This document shows positions 17,100 through 25,784 of a stretch of 64,000 nt of DNA, piece by piece. The stretch lies in contig NZ_JNZY01000009.1 of NCBI RefSeq assembly GCF_000717655.1, positions 124,001 to 188,000 of the forward strand, read 5' to 3'. The position numbers were made by a program, and so were the translations under genes. The notes beneath the pieces were generated by a model, which was not told the DNA's origin, ran no database searches, and worked only from the letters and a program-made list of their open reading frames with translations. The stretch's first letter is position 1. Each line of letters starts with the position of its first letter. Source of the stretch: Streptomyces katrae (GTDB taxonomy: Bacteria; Actinomycetota; Actinomycetes; Streptomycetales; Streptomycetaceae).

Positions 17100-17124
17100 C
17101 CGTTTTGCGCGATCTTGACCGGGG
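17100..17124. promoter_or_regulatory. shared element upstream of DUF3817 paralogue 1
   Basis: A 25-nt block running CCGTTTTGCGC then GATCTTGACCGGGG, 18 bp upstream of the ATG. It matches 23 of 25 positions of the block at 22171-22195, upstream of the other DUF3817 gene, in the same relative orientation. Confidence 0.5.
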
Positions 17125-17164
17125 CCCGGTGACGGAGCCCGGTGACGGGCCCGGCCGACGACGG

Positions 17165-17674
17165 CTACTGCTCCTCGAAGTCCGCGGCGGCGATCCGCAG
17201 CGGGCGCAGGAGCGCGAAGATCTCCTGGCACTCCTCGGCGTCGTACGCGCGCAGCCCGAAGTCGACCGCCATCAGGTCCTTCGTCGCCGCCTCGACGACC
17301 TCACGGCCCCTGTCCGTGATGGAGGCGAGCGTGCCGCGGCCGTCGTTCGGGTTCGGCCGCTTGGCCACCAGCCCGGACCGCACGAGCCGGTCCACCGTGT
17401 TCGTCACCGACGTCGGGTGGACCATCAGCCGCTCGCCGATCTTCGACATCGGCAGCTCGCCGGCCTTGGAGAAGGTGAGCAGGACCAGCGCCTCGTAGCG
17501 CGCGAAGGTCAGCCCGTACGGCTTGACCACCGCGTCCACCTCGCCGAGCAGGATCTGGTGCGCGCGCATGATCGAGGTGATCGCTGCCATCGAGGGCACC
17601 GGTCCCCAGCGGCGCTGCCACAGTTCGTCGGCGCGGGCGATGGGGTCGAACGGGAGGCTGAGCGGCTTGGACAC
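17165..17674 (-). CDS. MarR-family transcriptional regulator
   Basis: 169 aa. Winged helix with GLTFARYEALVLLTFSKAG, LPMSKIGERLMVHPTSVTNT for the recognition helix, and the wing RLVRSGLVAKRPNPNDGRG. The GTG at 17674 follows TAGGGT by about seven bases, so the transcript may be leaderless. Directly upstream, 21 bp away on the same strand, is an MFS exporter gene. MarR proteins often control an adjacent exporter, so it may regulate that gene. Confidence 0.9.
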   Translation of the reverse strand: MSKPLSLPFDPIARADELWQRRWGPVPSMAAITSIMRAHQILLGEVDAVVKPYGLTFARYEALVLLTFSKAGELPMSKIGERLMVHPTSVTNTVDRLVRSGLVAKRPNPNDGRGTLASITDRGREVVEAATKDLMAVDFGLRAYDAEECQEIFALLRPLRIAAADFEEQ

Positions 17675-17695
17675 GTACCCGACCCTACCGGGCGG

Positions 17696-18949
17696 TCATT
17701 TGGCCGTGGGCCCCGTCTCATCCTTCGGTCCGCCCTCCCGCCGGTTCGCCGACCGCAGTTCGGCGAGGAGGAGCAGGACCACCGCCGTGCCGAGCACCGC
17801 GGCGCCGGTGACGACCCCGTGCACCGGCAGGAACTCGGCGGCCAGCCCGGCCAGCGCCATGCCGACGCCCTGGAGGGTCATCAGCCCGGTGCTCAGCAGG
17901 GTCATGGCCCGGCCGCGCAGCTCGTCGGGGACGGCGTCGACGTACCACTGGTCGAGGCCGAGGGTGTACGCGTGCGCCAGGCCGGCCAGCAGCAGGGCGG
18001 CGAGGACGGTCACCACCCCGGGCCGGACGGCGTACACGAGCAGCGGGAGCATGCCGGCGGCCGCGAGCGGGGCCACGAGCCGGGAGCGGGTACGGGGGCC
18101 GAGCACCGAGCCGGCCCACAGTTCACCCGCGATGGTGCCGACGGGCAGGGCGCACATCATCGCTCCCAGCGCAGCGGTGCCGGCGCCGATGCCGTCGGCG
18201 TACGGGACGAGCAGCGCCTCGGGGGCGATGACGAAGACGGGCGGCAGCCAGAACAGCAGCGTGAGCACCCGCAGACGGCGGTCGCCGAGGACGGCGCGCA
18301 GCCCGGCGAGCGGCGAGGTGCGGCCGGCGCCGGCGCGGGCCGGCCGGGCCCGCGTACCGAAGCGCAGCAGCAGGGCCGAGCACAGGAACCCGGCGGCGGT
18401 CAGCGCGATGGCCGCGCGCGGGGCGAGGACGGTGAGCAGCAGTCCACCGAGGCCGAAGCCGATGAGCTGGGCGCTCTGGGCCACCATGCGCATCAGCGAG
18501 CGGCCGAGGACGAAGGCGTCGCCGGGGCCGAGGACGTCGGCGAGGGAGGCGTTGCGCGTGCCCTGGAACAGCGGTGCGACGAAGGCCATGGCGCAGCGCA
18601 GGGCGAGGAGCCCCGCGACGGGGGTGCCGGGCAGGACCATGGACGCCGCGCAGGCGGCGCAGACCAGGTCGCATCCGACGAGGACCCGGCGGGCGGGCAT
18701 GCGGTCGGCGATCCCGGCGAGGAGGGTGCCGCCGAGGGCGTACGGGAGGAAGCCGAGGGCGAAGGCGAGCGCGCTCATCAGGGGCGAGCCGGTGGTGCGG
18801 AAGACGAGGACGGTGAGGGCGATCTCGGCGACGACGATGCCGAGGACGGACAACAGGTGCGCGGCGAAAACGGCCCGGAACTCCCGCACCCGGAAAACGG
18901 CCCGGTAGCCGCCGGCGGTCGGCGAGGTGGCCTGGTTGACGGTTGCCAT
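17696..18949 (-). CDS. MFS transporter
   Basis: 417 aa with about twelve hydrophobic segments, such as FAAHLLSVLGIVVAEIALTVL, LMSALAFALGFLPYALGGTLLA and LLLTVLAPRAAIALTAAGF. The loop after helix 2 has GIADRMPARRVLVGCD, the MFS signature, and the central loop is Arg-rich. Likely a drug or metabolite exporter. It is divergent from an ArsR-type regulator 242 bp away and followed by a MarR gene, so control could come from either side. Confidence 0.88.
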   Translation of the reverse strand: MATVNQATSPTAGGYRAVFRVREFRAVFAAHLLSVLGIVVAEIALTVLVFRTTGSPLMSALAFALGFLPYALGGTLLAGIADRMPARRVLVGCDLVCAACAASMVLPGTPVAGLLALRCAMAFVAPLFQGTRNASLADVLGPGDAFVLGRSLMRMVAQSAQLIGFGLGGLLLTVLAPRAAIALTAAGFLCSALLLRFGTRARPARAGAGRTSPLAGLRAVLGDRRLRVLTLLFWLPPVFVIAPEALLVPYADGIGAGTAALGAMMCALPVGTIAGELWAGSVLGPRTRSRLVAPLAAAGMLPLLVYAVRPGVVTVLAALLLAGLAHAYTLGLDQWYVDAVPDELRGRAMTLLSTGLMTLQGVGMALAGLAAEFLPVHGVVTGAAVLGTAVVLLLLAELRSANRREGGPKDETGPTAK

Positions 18950-19003
18950 GGGGTGACCCTGCGGGACTACGGTGGGATCACGACAGTGATTCGCTCCGGA
19001 CCG

Positions 19004-19160
19004 AATCAAATCCGGCCCGGCAAAAACCGGCCCCGTCGGCGTTCGAGGCGCGGGGGTGGGGCGTCAGCACCCCCGCCACGGCGCCGCACCCGGACCCTTG
19101 CCCCGGGATACGGGATACGGAGAAAGGGCGGGGAGAGGCGGCTCCGCGCAGCGGAGCCCC
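19004..19160. repeat. dispersed intergenic repeat region
   Basis: The stretch from about 19004 (AATCCGGCCCGGC, then GGCGTTCGAGGCGCGGGG) matches an intergenic repeat I recall from many Streptomyces genomes. It ends in a hairpin at 19140-19158 with arms GGCTCCG and CGGAGCC. It lies in the leader of the ArsR-type gene. Copy number cannot be judged from this window. Confidence 0.5.
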
Positions 19161-19191
19161 GGAACCCGCAGACCACCCCGGAGGGACGGGC

Positions 19192-20187
19192 ATGGCGTTC
19201 CACTTCCGCTTCGGCCCCGCCGACCTCCTCCGCTGCCGGTTCTCGATCTCCCCCCGCTGGGAGACCCAGGAGGCGGTCCGGACCCTGATGACACCCGCCC
19301 GGCAGGCGTACCACCTGCCCTGGCTGCGGCAGATCCGCGCGGCCGCCGACGGCCTGGACCTGCGGCCGCTGTGGCTGCTGATGCCGCGCACCGGCCACAA
19401 CCCCGACTTCCTGAGCCCGCCCCCGCTCGGCCCCTCCGTCACGTTCGAGGAAGAGCTGGCGCGCGTACGGTCCTCGGCCGCCGATCCGGAGGCCCTGCGC
19501 GAGGACCTGCGGCGCGCCCTCGTCTGCACCCCGGGCGCCGCCGGGAGCGACCTCGGGCGGCGGATGCTCGCGGATCCGGCCCGGGCGGTACACGAGCTGG
19601 CCGATCTGTACGAGCAGGCGTGGGCCGCGCTGATCGCCCCGCACTGGCCGCGGCTGAGGGAGCTGCTGGAGGCGGACATCCTCTTCCATACGCGCCGGCT
19701 GGCGGCGGGCGGGCTGGAGGCGCTGTTCGACGGCCTCCACCCGGACCTGCGGTGGGCGGACGGCACGCTCACCATCGACCGCCCGGCCCACCACGACCGC
19801 TCCCTGGACGGACAGGGGCTGCTCCTCATGCCGAGCGCGTTCATGTGGCCGGAAGTGGTCGGGGGGTACGACCCGCCCTGGCAGCCGACGCTGGCCTACC
19901 CGGCCCGCGGCATCGGCGCCCTGTGGACGGCGTCGCCGGGCCCGACCCCGCTGGCGCTGGCGCGGCTGCTGGGCCGGGGCCGGGCGGACGTGCTGTGCGC
20001 GCTGGACGAGCCGGCCTCCACGACGGCGCTGGCCCGGCGGCTCGGCCTGGCGCCCGCCACGGTCTCGGCGCACCTGAAGGCCCTGCACGGGGCGGGCCTG
20101 CTGATCTCGGCCCGCCACGGCCACCGGATCCTGTACGAGCGCACCCCGCTCGGCATCGCCCTGGCGACGGGCGCCCCGCCGGCGTAG
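19192..20187 (+). CDS. ArsR-type winged-helix regulator with large N-terminal domain
   Basis: 331 aa. The C-terminal 85 residues are the HTH: LGRGRADVLCALDEPASTTALARRLGLA, then ATVSAHLKALHGAGLL and a wing ending ILYERT. The N-terminal 245 residues (FRFGPADLLRCRFSISPRWETQEAV onward, as separate blocks) look like the DUF5937-type domain found in Streptomyces ArsR proteins. There are no Cys-rich metal sites. The ATG at 19192 has GGAGGGA upstream. It is divergent from the MFS exporter, so a likely regulator of it. Confidence 0.86.
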   Translation: MAFHFRFGPADLLRCRFSISPRWETQEAVRTLMTPARQAYHLPWLRQIRAAADGLDLRPLWLLMPRTGHNPDFLSPPPLGPSVTFEEELARVRSSAADPEALREDLRRALVCTPGAAGSDLGRRMLADPARAVHELADLYEQAWAALIAPHWPRLRELLEADILFHTRRLAAGGLEALFDGLHPDLRWADGTLTIDRPAHHDRSLDGQGLLLMPSAFMWPEVVGGYDPPWQPTLAYPARGIGALWTASPGPTPLALARLLGRGRADVLCALDEPASTTALARRLGLAPATVSAHLKALHGAGLLISARHGHRILYERTPLGIALATGAPPA

Positions 20188-20315
20188 CCGGTTGCGGTTC
20201 CGGTGCCTCCAGGCGGCGGCACCCGCGGTGTCGCGGGGCAGGGCTGACTGCCCGTCATGTCACGATATGCCGGTCCTTGATTCCGCGTACCGACCCTTCG
20301 CCCCGAGGAACCCGG

Positions 20316-21341
20316 ATGCCCGGCCGACCCCGTCCACGCCCCAGACCCCTCACCGCCGCACTCGGCCTCGCGCTGCTGCTCGCCGCAGCCCCCGCCTGCG
20401 GCAGTCCGGAAGCCGCCCCCGCGCAGGCTCCGCCGGAGGCACCGGGCCTGGCCGCGCCCGACGCTTCCCCGTTCTGGGTGGACCCGCAGAGCGACGCCGC
20501 CCGGCAGGTCGCCGCCTGGGAGGCCCAGGGCCGCAACAGCGACGCCCAGGTGCTGCGCCGGATCTCGGAACGGCCCATGGCCCTGTGGGGACCGGGCGAC
20601 GACCCCGGTCCCGAGATCCGCCGGGCCGCGAAGAGCGCCAAGTCGGCGGGCCGGGTCCTGGTGCTCACCGCGTACAACATCCCGTACCGCGACTGCGGCC
20701 GGCACTCGGCCGGCGGCGCGAAGGACGCCACTGCCTACCGCAAGTGGATCGGCGCCTTCGCCGACGGCATCGGCGACGCCAAGGCCGTGGTCGTCCTGGA
20801 ACCGGACGCCGTCCCGCACATCGTGGACGGCTGCACCCGGGCCGACCGCCACGACGAGCGCCTGCGGCTCCTCGCCGAGGCCGTCACCCGGCTGAAGAAG
20901 AACCGGAACACCAAGGTCTACCTGGACGCCGGCAATCCGGCCTGGATCCCGGACCCGAGGAAACTGGTCGGGCCCCTCTACAAGGCCGGGCTCGGCGAGG
21001 CCGACGGCTTCGCGCTCAACGTCTCCAACTTCCAGCCCGACACGGCCGGCCGGGAGTACGGCCACAGCATCTCCCGGGCCGCCCAGGGCAAGCACTTCGT
21101 CATCGACACCAGCCGCAACGGCGCAGGACCGCTCCCCGGAGACGGCCACGAGGCCTGGTGCAATCCGCCGGGCCGCGCCCTCGGCGTCCCGCCGAGCGAC
21201 AGGACGGGCGACCCGCTCGTCGACGCGTACCTCTGGATCAAACGGCCCGGCGAATCCGACGGACCCTGCCGCGGCGGCCCGGGGGCCGGCAAGTGGTGGG
21301 CGGACTACGCACTCGGCCTGGCCAGCCGCAGCAAGGAGTAG
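20316..21341 (+). CDS. glycoside hydrolase family 6 protein, likely lipoprotein endoglucanase
   Basis: 341 aa. An N-terminal Arg/Pro stretch and hydrophobic segment (LTAALGLALLLAAAPAC) end in a lipobox-like APAC, so it is probably exported and membrane-anchored. The GH6 catalytic domain follows: a loop with Asp126 in NIPYRDCGRHSAGG and the proton-donor Asp164 in VLEPDAVPH. Also present are YLDAGNPAWIPDP, GFALNVSNFQ and DTSRNGAG, all typical of beta-1,4-glucanases or cellobiohydrolases. No cellulose-binding module is present. The ATG at 20316 has GAGGAA upstream. I saw no CebR-type operator nearby. Confidence 0.9.
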   Translation: MPGRPRPRPRPLTAALGLALLLAAAPACGSPEAAPAQAPPEAPGLAAPDASPFWVDPQSDAARQVAAWEAQGRNSDAQVLRRISERPMALWGPGDDPGPEIRRAAKSAKSAGRVLVLTAYNIPYRDCGRHSAGGAKDATAYRKWIGAFADGIGDAKAVVVLEPDAVPHIVDGCTRADRHDERLRLLAEAVTRLKKNRNTKVYLDAGNPAWIPDPRKLVGPLYKAGLGEADGFALNVSNFQPDTAGREYGHSISRAAQGKHFVIDTSRNGAGPLPGDGHEAWCNPPGRALGVPPSDRTGDPLVDAYLWIKRPGESDGPCRGGPGAGKWWADYALGLASRSKE

Positions 21342-21485
21342 GAGCCGGGGTTGCAGTTGCCGTGCTTGGTCCGACCCGCAAAGCCTTCCGGCCGCACGGC
21401 CCCTCCAGTGCTCGAAGCCCAGGGTCTCTCTCACCACAAAAGGTGACGAACCATGAGCATGTCGAACTGGACTCGGCCGAAAGGG

Positions 21486-21776
21486 CTACGCCAGGTGGCG
21501 TTCCACCGTTTCCACCTTCGACGTCAGCCCGTCCACCACACCGGGCCGGATGTCGGCCTTCAGGACGAGCGACACCCGCGGCGCCCGCTCCTCCACGGCC
21601 GCCACCGCACGCTTGACCACGTCCATCACTTCGTCCCACTCACCTTCGACCGACGTGAACATCGCGTCCGTGCGGTGGGGCAGACCCGACTCCCGTACGA
21701 CGCGCACCGCATCGGCCACGTATTCGCCGACCTCTTCGCCGACCCCCAGCGGGGTGACCGAGAACGCGACGATCAC
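21486..21776 (-). CDS. MTH1187/YkoF-type thiamine-binding protein
   Basis: 96 aa, small ferredoxin-like alpha/beta protein. The sequence starts [20 protein letters not shown] and includes [16 protein letters not shown], the family pattern for MTH1187-like thiamine binders. The GTG start at 21776 overlaps the stop of the upstream DUF3817 gene as GTGA, so the two are translationally coupled. A thiamine-related role is inferred from the family only. Confidence 0.85.
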   Translation of the reverse strand: MIVAFSVTPLGVGEEVGEYVADAVRVVRESGLPHRTDAMFTSVEGEWDEVMDVVKRAVAAVEERAPRVSLVLKADIRPGVVDGLTSKVETVERHLA

Positions 21777-22123
21777 GCGGCGTTCGCCGCCTCGCGCCGG
21801 GCGCGGGCCGCCAGCACGCTGTCGGCCTCCTCGCGCTTGAGCAGCTTGTCTCCGTACAGGCCGCCGAAGGGCACCAGCGCGAGCACGAAGAACAGGGCCG
21901 CCTTCTTGGCCGGCCACTTCGCCTTGTTCCAGACGTCGGCCAGGAAGACCAGGTAGATGAGGAACAGGATCCCGTGCAGGCCACCGAGCGGCATCATCAG
22001 GTAGTCGATGTCGGAGATCCGGCTCAGCAGCGAGCCGAAGATCAGCAGCGCCGGGAACGACAGCGCCTCCGGGACGGAGACGAGGCGGAGGCGGTGCAAG
22101 GCGGAGGCGGTCTTGATGTCCAC
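21773..22123 (-). CDS. DUF3817 membrane protein (paralogue 2)
   Basis: 116 aa. Hydrophobic helices ([54 protein letters not shown]) and the [12 protein letters not shown] and KAKWP blocks make it homologous to the protein at 16752-17081. The GTG start is at 22123. It is the first gene of a coupled pair with the thiamine-binding protein, which suggests a membrane partner or transport link. Function unknown. Confidence 0.86.
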   Translation of the reverse strand: MDIKTASALHRLRLVSVPEALSFPALLIFGSLLSRISDIDYLMMPLGGLHGILFLIYLVFLADVWNKAKWPAKKAALFFVLALVPFGGLYGDKLLKREEADSVLAARARREAANAA

Positions 22124-22170
22124 GTGTGAACCTTCGGGGTGGTGGCCTGGGGTCCGTCCCAGTGTCTCAG

Positions 22171-22195
22171 CCGCTTTGCGGGATCTTGACCGGGG
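22171..22195. promoter_or_regulatory. shared element upstream of DUF3817 paralogue 2
   Basis: CCGCTTTGCGG then GATCTTGACCGGGG, 47 bp before the GTG. It has 23 of 25 identities with 17100-17124 in the same relative orientation. Confidence 0.5.
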
Positions 22196-22325
22196 GTCCG
22201 CAGGGGTCCGGCGGGCCCGGCGCGGGTGTGCGGTGGGTGTGTCGCGGGTGTGCGAGATGCCGCAGTCGCCGGATATGGGCCACGGGGCCCTGTTCGCCTT
22301 CGCCCGCTGCCGATAACGTCATCCC

Positions 22326-22964
22326 GTGGCTCAGTTCCGACTCCAAGGCAGCAAGGTGCTCGCCGTCGACCTGACTGGGGGTGCCGTGAAAGCGAAAAAC
22401 GGCTCCATGGTTGCGTACGACGGCCAGATGACCTTCAAGAAGATGACCGGCGGCGGCGAAGGCCTCCGGGGCATGGTGACCCGTCGACTGACGGGTGAGC
22501 AGATGACCGTGATGGAAGTGCAGGGGCACGGCACCTGCTTCTTCGCCGACCGCGCGAGCGAGATCAACCTAGTGAACCTGCGCGGCGAGAAGCTCCACGT
22601 CGAATCCAGCAACCTGCTGTGCACCGACGCGGGCCTGCGCACCGGCACGACCTTCACCGGGCTGCGCGGCGCGACGACGGGCAACGGCCTGTTCACGACG
22701 ACCGTCGAGGGCTCCGGCCAGGCGGCGATCATGTCCGACGGCCCGGCGGTCGTGCTGCGCGTCAGCGGCCAGTACCCGCTCTCCGTCGACCCGGGGGCGT
22801 ACATCGCGCACACCGGCAACCTCCAGCAGTCCTTCCAGTCCGGGGTGAACTTCCGGACGCTGATCGGCGAGGGCTCCGGCGAGTCGTTCCAGATCCGCTT
22901 CGAGGGCGAGGGCCTGGTCTACGTGCAGCCCAGCGAGCGCAACACCATCGGGGGCGACATCTGA
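22326..22964 (+). CDS. AIM24-family protein 1
   Basis: 212 aa. Beta-rich AIM24-type fold (formerly DUF124) with the repeated pattern MEVQGHGTCFFADRASEINLV, HVESSNLLCTD, TGNGLFTTTVEGSG and VDPGAYIAHTG. Starts at GTG 22326. Bacterial AIM24 proteins are cytoplasmic and of unclear function. It is the first of three overlapping AIM24 genes; the stop overlaps the next ATG by one base. Confidence 0.88.
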   Translation: MAQFRLQGSKVLAVDLTGGAVKAKNGSMVAYDGQMTFKKMTGGGEGLRGMVTRRLTGEQMTVMEVQGHGTCFFADRASEINLVNLRGEKLHVESSNLLCTDAGLRTGTTFTGLRGATTGNGLFTTTVEGSGQAAIMSDGPAVVLRVSGQYPLSVDPGAYIAHTGNLQQSFQSGVNFRTLIGEGSGESFQIRFEGEGLVYVQPSERNTIGGDI

Positions 22965-23614
22965 TGCCGTTCCGCGAGATCAACTCGAAGATGGTCGAGG
23001 CCCAGGTGATCCCGGGGCAGAGGATGTACAGCCAGCGCGGCGCGATGCTCGCGTACCGCGGCGAGGTCTCCTTCACCCCGAGCCTGACCGGCGGTCAGGG
23101 CGGGGTGATGGGCATGATCGGGCGCCGCGTGGCGAACGAGCAGACCCCGCTGATGACGGTCGAGGGCAGCGGCACCGTGATGTTCGGCCACGGCGGCCAC
23201 CACATCCAGGTGATCGGCCTGACCGGGGAGACCCTGTACGTCGAGGCCGACCGGCTGCTCGCCTTCGACGGCACCCTGCAGCAGGGCACGATGTTCATGG
23301 GCTCGCAGGGCGGTGTCATGGGCATGGTTCGCGGCCAGGTGACCGGCCAGGGCCTGTTCACGACCACCCTCAAGGGGCACGGCTCGGTCGCGGTGATGGC
23401 CCACGGCGGGGTCATCGAGCTCCCCATCACCCCGAACCGCCCGGTCCACGTCGACCCGCAGGCGTACGTGGCCCACCACGGGGACGTCAGGAACAAGCTC
23501 TCCACCGCGCTCGGCTGGCGCGACATGGTGGGGCGCGGCTCGGGCGAGGCGTTCCAGCTGGAGCTCTCGGGCCAGGGAGCGGTGTACGTGCAGGCCTCGG
23601 AGGAGAAGCTGTGA
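22964..23614 (+). CDS. AIM24-family protein 2
   Basis: 216 aa and clearly related to its neighbours: MTVEGSGTVMFGHGGHHIQ, LYVEADRLLAFDGTL, TGQGLFTTTLKGHG and VDPQAYVAHHGDV. The ATG overlaps the upstream stop (TGATG) and its own stop overlaps the next GTG (GTGA), so all three proteins should be made in similar amounts and may form a hetero-oligomer. Function unknown. Confidence 0.88.
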   Translation: MPFREINSKMVEAQVIPGQRMYSQRGAMLAYRGEVSFTPSLTGGQGGVMGMIGRRVANEQTPLMTVEGSGTVMFGHGGHHIQVIGLTGETLYVEADRLLAFDGTLQQGTMFMGSQGGVMGMVRGQVTGQGLFTTTLKGHGSVAVMAHGGVIELPITPNRPVHVDPQAYVAHHGDVRNKLSTALGWRDMVGRGSGEAFQLELSGQGAVYVQASEEKL

Positions 23615-24441
23615 ACTTTGGTCCCGTGACCGGCGGACCGGGAGGCCCGACGGTGTTCGACCCGCACACCCTGCCCTCGGACGACAACGTGAACGCGTAC
23701 ACCTTCTGCGTGGAGCTCAAGGGGAGCCAGTGGTTCCTGCAGAAGGGCAAGATGATCGCCTACTACGGGCGCATGGAGTTCAACGGCGTCGGCAACGGCC
23801 GCTTCGACCGGCTGCTGCGCACCAGCTTCCACTCGCCGATGCACGCCAGCGACTGGGTCGTGGCCGAGGGCCAGGGCAAGATGCTGCTGGCCGACCGGGC
23901 CTTCGACGTGAACTCGTACGACCTGGACAATGGGAACCTGACGATCCGGTCGGGCAACCTCCTGGCCTACCAGCCCTCGCTCGCCCTGAAGCAGTCGATC
24001 GTGCCGGGATTCCTGACCCTGATCGGAACGGGGAAGTTCGTGGCGGCGTCCAACGGGCCGGTGGTGTTCATGGAGCCGCCGCTGCGCGTGGACCCGCAGG
24101 CGCTGGTGGGCTGGGCGGACTGCCCGTCCCCCTGCCACCACTACGACCACGGCTACATGTCGGGGGTCATCGGCGGACTGCGCTCGCTGACCGGTGTCGG
24201 CGGCAGCTCCGGCGAGGAGCACCAGTTCGAGTTCGTCGGGGCCGGGACGGTGCTGCTGCAGTCGTCGGAGATGCTGATGGCGGAGAAGGCCGTCGGAGCG
24301 GTCGGCGCCGGCGCGGAATCGGCGGGCGTCCCCGGAGCCGGGTACGGCGGCGGCCACGGCCAGCAGGGCCCGCTGGGGCAGCTGGGCGTGCCGCGGATGC
24401 CGGGACAGCTGGGTGACATCCAGCGGCGCCTCGGACTGTGA
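23611..24441 (+). CDS. AIM24-family protein 3, with Gly-rich tail
   Basis: 276 aa. The AIM24 pattern continues (VVAEGQGKMLLADRAFDVN, LTIRSGNLLAYQPSL, LIGTGKFVAASNGPVVF, VDPQALVGWADCPSPCHH). It adds a Gly/Gln-rich C-terminal tail of about 45 residues absent from the other two. The segment CPSPCHHYDHGY has two Cys and several His and could bind metal. The GTG start is coupled to the upstream gene. It is the last of three. Confidence 0.87.
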   Translation: MNFGPVTGGPGGPTVFDPHTLPSDDNVNAYTFCVELKGSQWFLQKGKMIAYYGRMEFNGVGNGRFDRLLRTSFHSPMHASDWVVAEGQGKMLLADRAFDVNSYDLDNGNLTIRSGNLLAYQPSLALKQSIVPGFLTLIGTGKFVAASNGPVVFMEPPLRVDPQALVGWADCPSPCHHYDHGYMSGVIGGLRSLTGVGGSSGEEHQFEFVGAGTVLLQSSEMLMAEKAVGAVGAGAESAGVPGAGYGGGHGQQGPLGQLGVPRMPGQLGDIQRRLGL

Positions 24442-24459
24442 TCTCCGGCTTTCCATTTT

Positions 24460-24489
24460 TTGTACGTAATTCAACTTCTTAGGTAGAGT
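24460..24489 (+). promoter_or_regulatory. promoter of a leaderless marR gene
   Basis: -35 TTGTAC (24460-24465), 18-bp spacer, -10 TAGAGT (24484-24489). The ATG begins 6 bp after the -10, and there is no ribosome site. Confidence 0.65.
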
Positions 24490-24495
24490 TCACTC

Positions 24496-24981
24496 ATGGA
24501 GACCATGGAGACCGAGACGGCCACGCGCTGGCTGACCGACGCCGAGCAGTGCACCTGGCGCACCCACCTGGACGTCAGCAGACTGCTGATGCACCAGCTG
24601 GAAAAGGATCTCCAGCCTTTCGGACTCACCAACAACGACTACGAGATCCTCGTGAACCTCTCGGAGGCCGAGGACCACCGGATGCGCATGAGTGATCTCG
24701 CCACGTCGACGCTGCAGTCCAAGAGCCGGCTGTCCCACCAGATCACCCGCATGGAGACGGCCGGCCTCGTCGTCCGTGTGAACTGCGAGTCCGACCGCCG
24801 GGGGCTGTACGCCGTGCTGACGGACGAGGGCATGGAGCTCATGCGGAAGGTCGCCCCGCACCACGTGGCGTCCGTCCGCCGGCACTTCATCGACCTGCTG
24901 CCGCCGGAGGCCCTGGCGGCGCTGCGCGCCTCGCTGGAGCCGGTCGCGAGCCACCTGCGCGACCAGCGCGGCAAGGCCTGA
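24496..24981 (+). CDS. MarR-family transcriptional regulator
   Basis: 161 aa. Winged-helix segments are GLTNNDYEILVNLSEAE, MRMSDLATSTLQSKSRLSHQITRME and LVVRVNCESDRRGLYAVLT. The start is an ATG with an upstream promoter ending at the codon, so a leaderless message is likely. It follows the AIM24 genes by 54 bp but seems to have its own promoter, and a strong terminator follows. Target unknown. Confidence 0.9.
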   Translation: METMETETATRWLTDAEQCTWRTHLDVSRLLMHQLEKDLQPFGLTNNDYEILVNLSEAEDHRMRMSDLATSTLQSKSRLSHQITRMETAGLVVRVNCESDRRGLYAVLTDEGMELMRKVAPHHVASVRRHFIDLLPPEALAALRASLEPVASHLRDQRGKA

Positions 24982-25001
24982 CACCGGCCGGACGGCAGCC
25001 C

Positions 25002-25029
25002 GGACGGCGCCCCCTCCGGGGTGCCGTCC
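25002..25029. terminator. terminator of the marR gene
   Basis: Arms GGACGGCGCCCC and GGGGTGCCGTCC around a CTCC loop, with one G-T pair. Confidence 0.8.
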
Positions 25030-25120
25030 CCGGCCCCAGCCCGGAGAATGGGTGGTAACGCTCGCTCGCCGGCCGCCGCCGAGCAACCGTAAGCGCATGG
25101 CCGGCCCGAGGAGGTCAGCC

Positions 25121-25690
25121 ATGCACAGCAAGCACAAGGCGTACGTCGCGGCGGCCGCGGCCGTGGTCCTGGCGTTCGGGGGCCCGGTGACGGCCGCCGC
25201 CGCGCACACGGCCGACGCGGCGAGAACCGCCTCCGCGGCCGCTTCGGCGCGCGCCGACGTGGACGCCGAGGGTGCCGCGGCCGCCGCGCTGAAGAAGTAC
25301 CCCGGTGTCGTGGAATCCCTCGAGAGGGACGACGCCGTCTGGCACGTCGACGTCATCGGCAAGGACGGCAAGCACGCGGAGCTGACGGTCGACTCCCGCA
25401 GCGGCAACGTGTTCACCGAAAACGCGGACGACGACAGCGACGCCGACGGCGGGAACAAGGAGCTGCTCGCCGCGAAGGTCACCGCCCAGCAGGCGATGAA
25501 GGCAGCCGTCGCCGCCCATCCCGGCCAGGTCTGGTCGGTCCAATGGGACGACGATGACGACAACGGCTCCCGCTACTGGAACGTCGAGGTCAAGTCCGGC
25601 GGCAAGACCACCGACGTCCACGTCGACGCCACGACGGGCAAGGCCACGGTGTCCGGGTCGGACTCGGACGGCGACGACAACGACGACTGA
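25121..25690 (+). CDS. secreted PepSY-domain protein
   Basis: 189 aa. A signal peptide (YVAAAAAVVLAFGGPVTAAAA) is followed by two PepSY-like repeats: ALKKYPGVVESLERDDAVWHV with LTVDSRSGNVF, and KAAVAAHPGQVWSVQWDDDD with VHVDATTGKATV. Between and after them are Asp-rich acidic stretches, ending DSDSDGDDNDD-like. Exported PepSY proteins often inhibit or bind extracellular proteins or metal; here only the fold is supported. The ATG at 25121 has AGGAGGTC upstream. It is monocistronic. Confidence 0.86.
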   Translation: MHSKHKAYVAAAAAVVLAFGGPVTAAAAHTADAARTASAAASARADVDAEGAAAAALKKYPGVVESLERDDAVWHVDVIGKDGKHAELTVDSRSGNVFTENADDDSDADGGNKELLAAKVTAQQAMKAAVAAHPGQVWSVQWDDDDDNGSRYWNVEVKSGGKTTDVHVDATTGKATVSGSDSDGDDNDD

Positions 25691-25784
25691 CACGCGCCGG
25701 TCCGCGGGTTCCGGTGCGGACCGGACCGGGCGCCCCTAGACTGGCGAGCGCCCGGATTACCCCGATCTTCGAGGGAGTGGCGTC

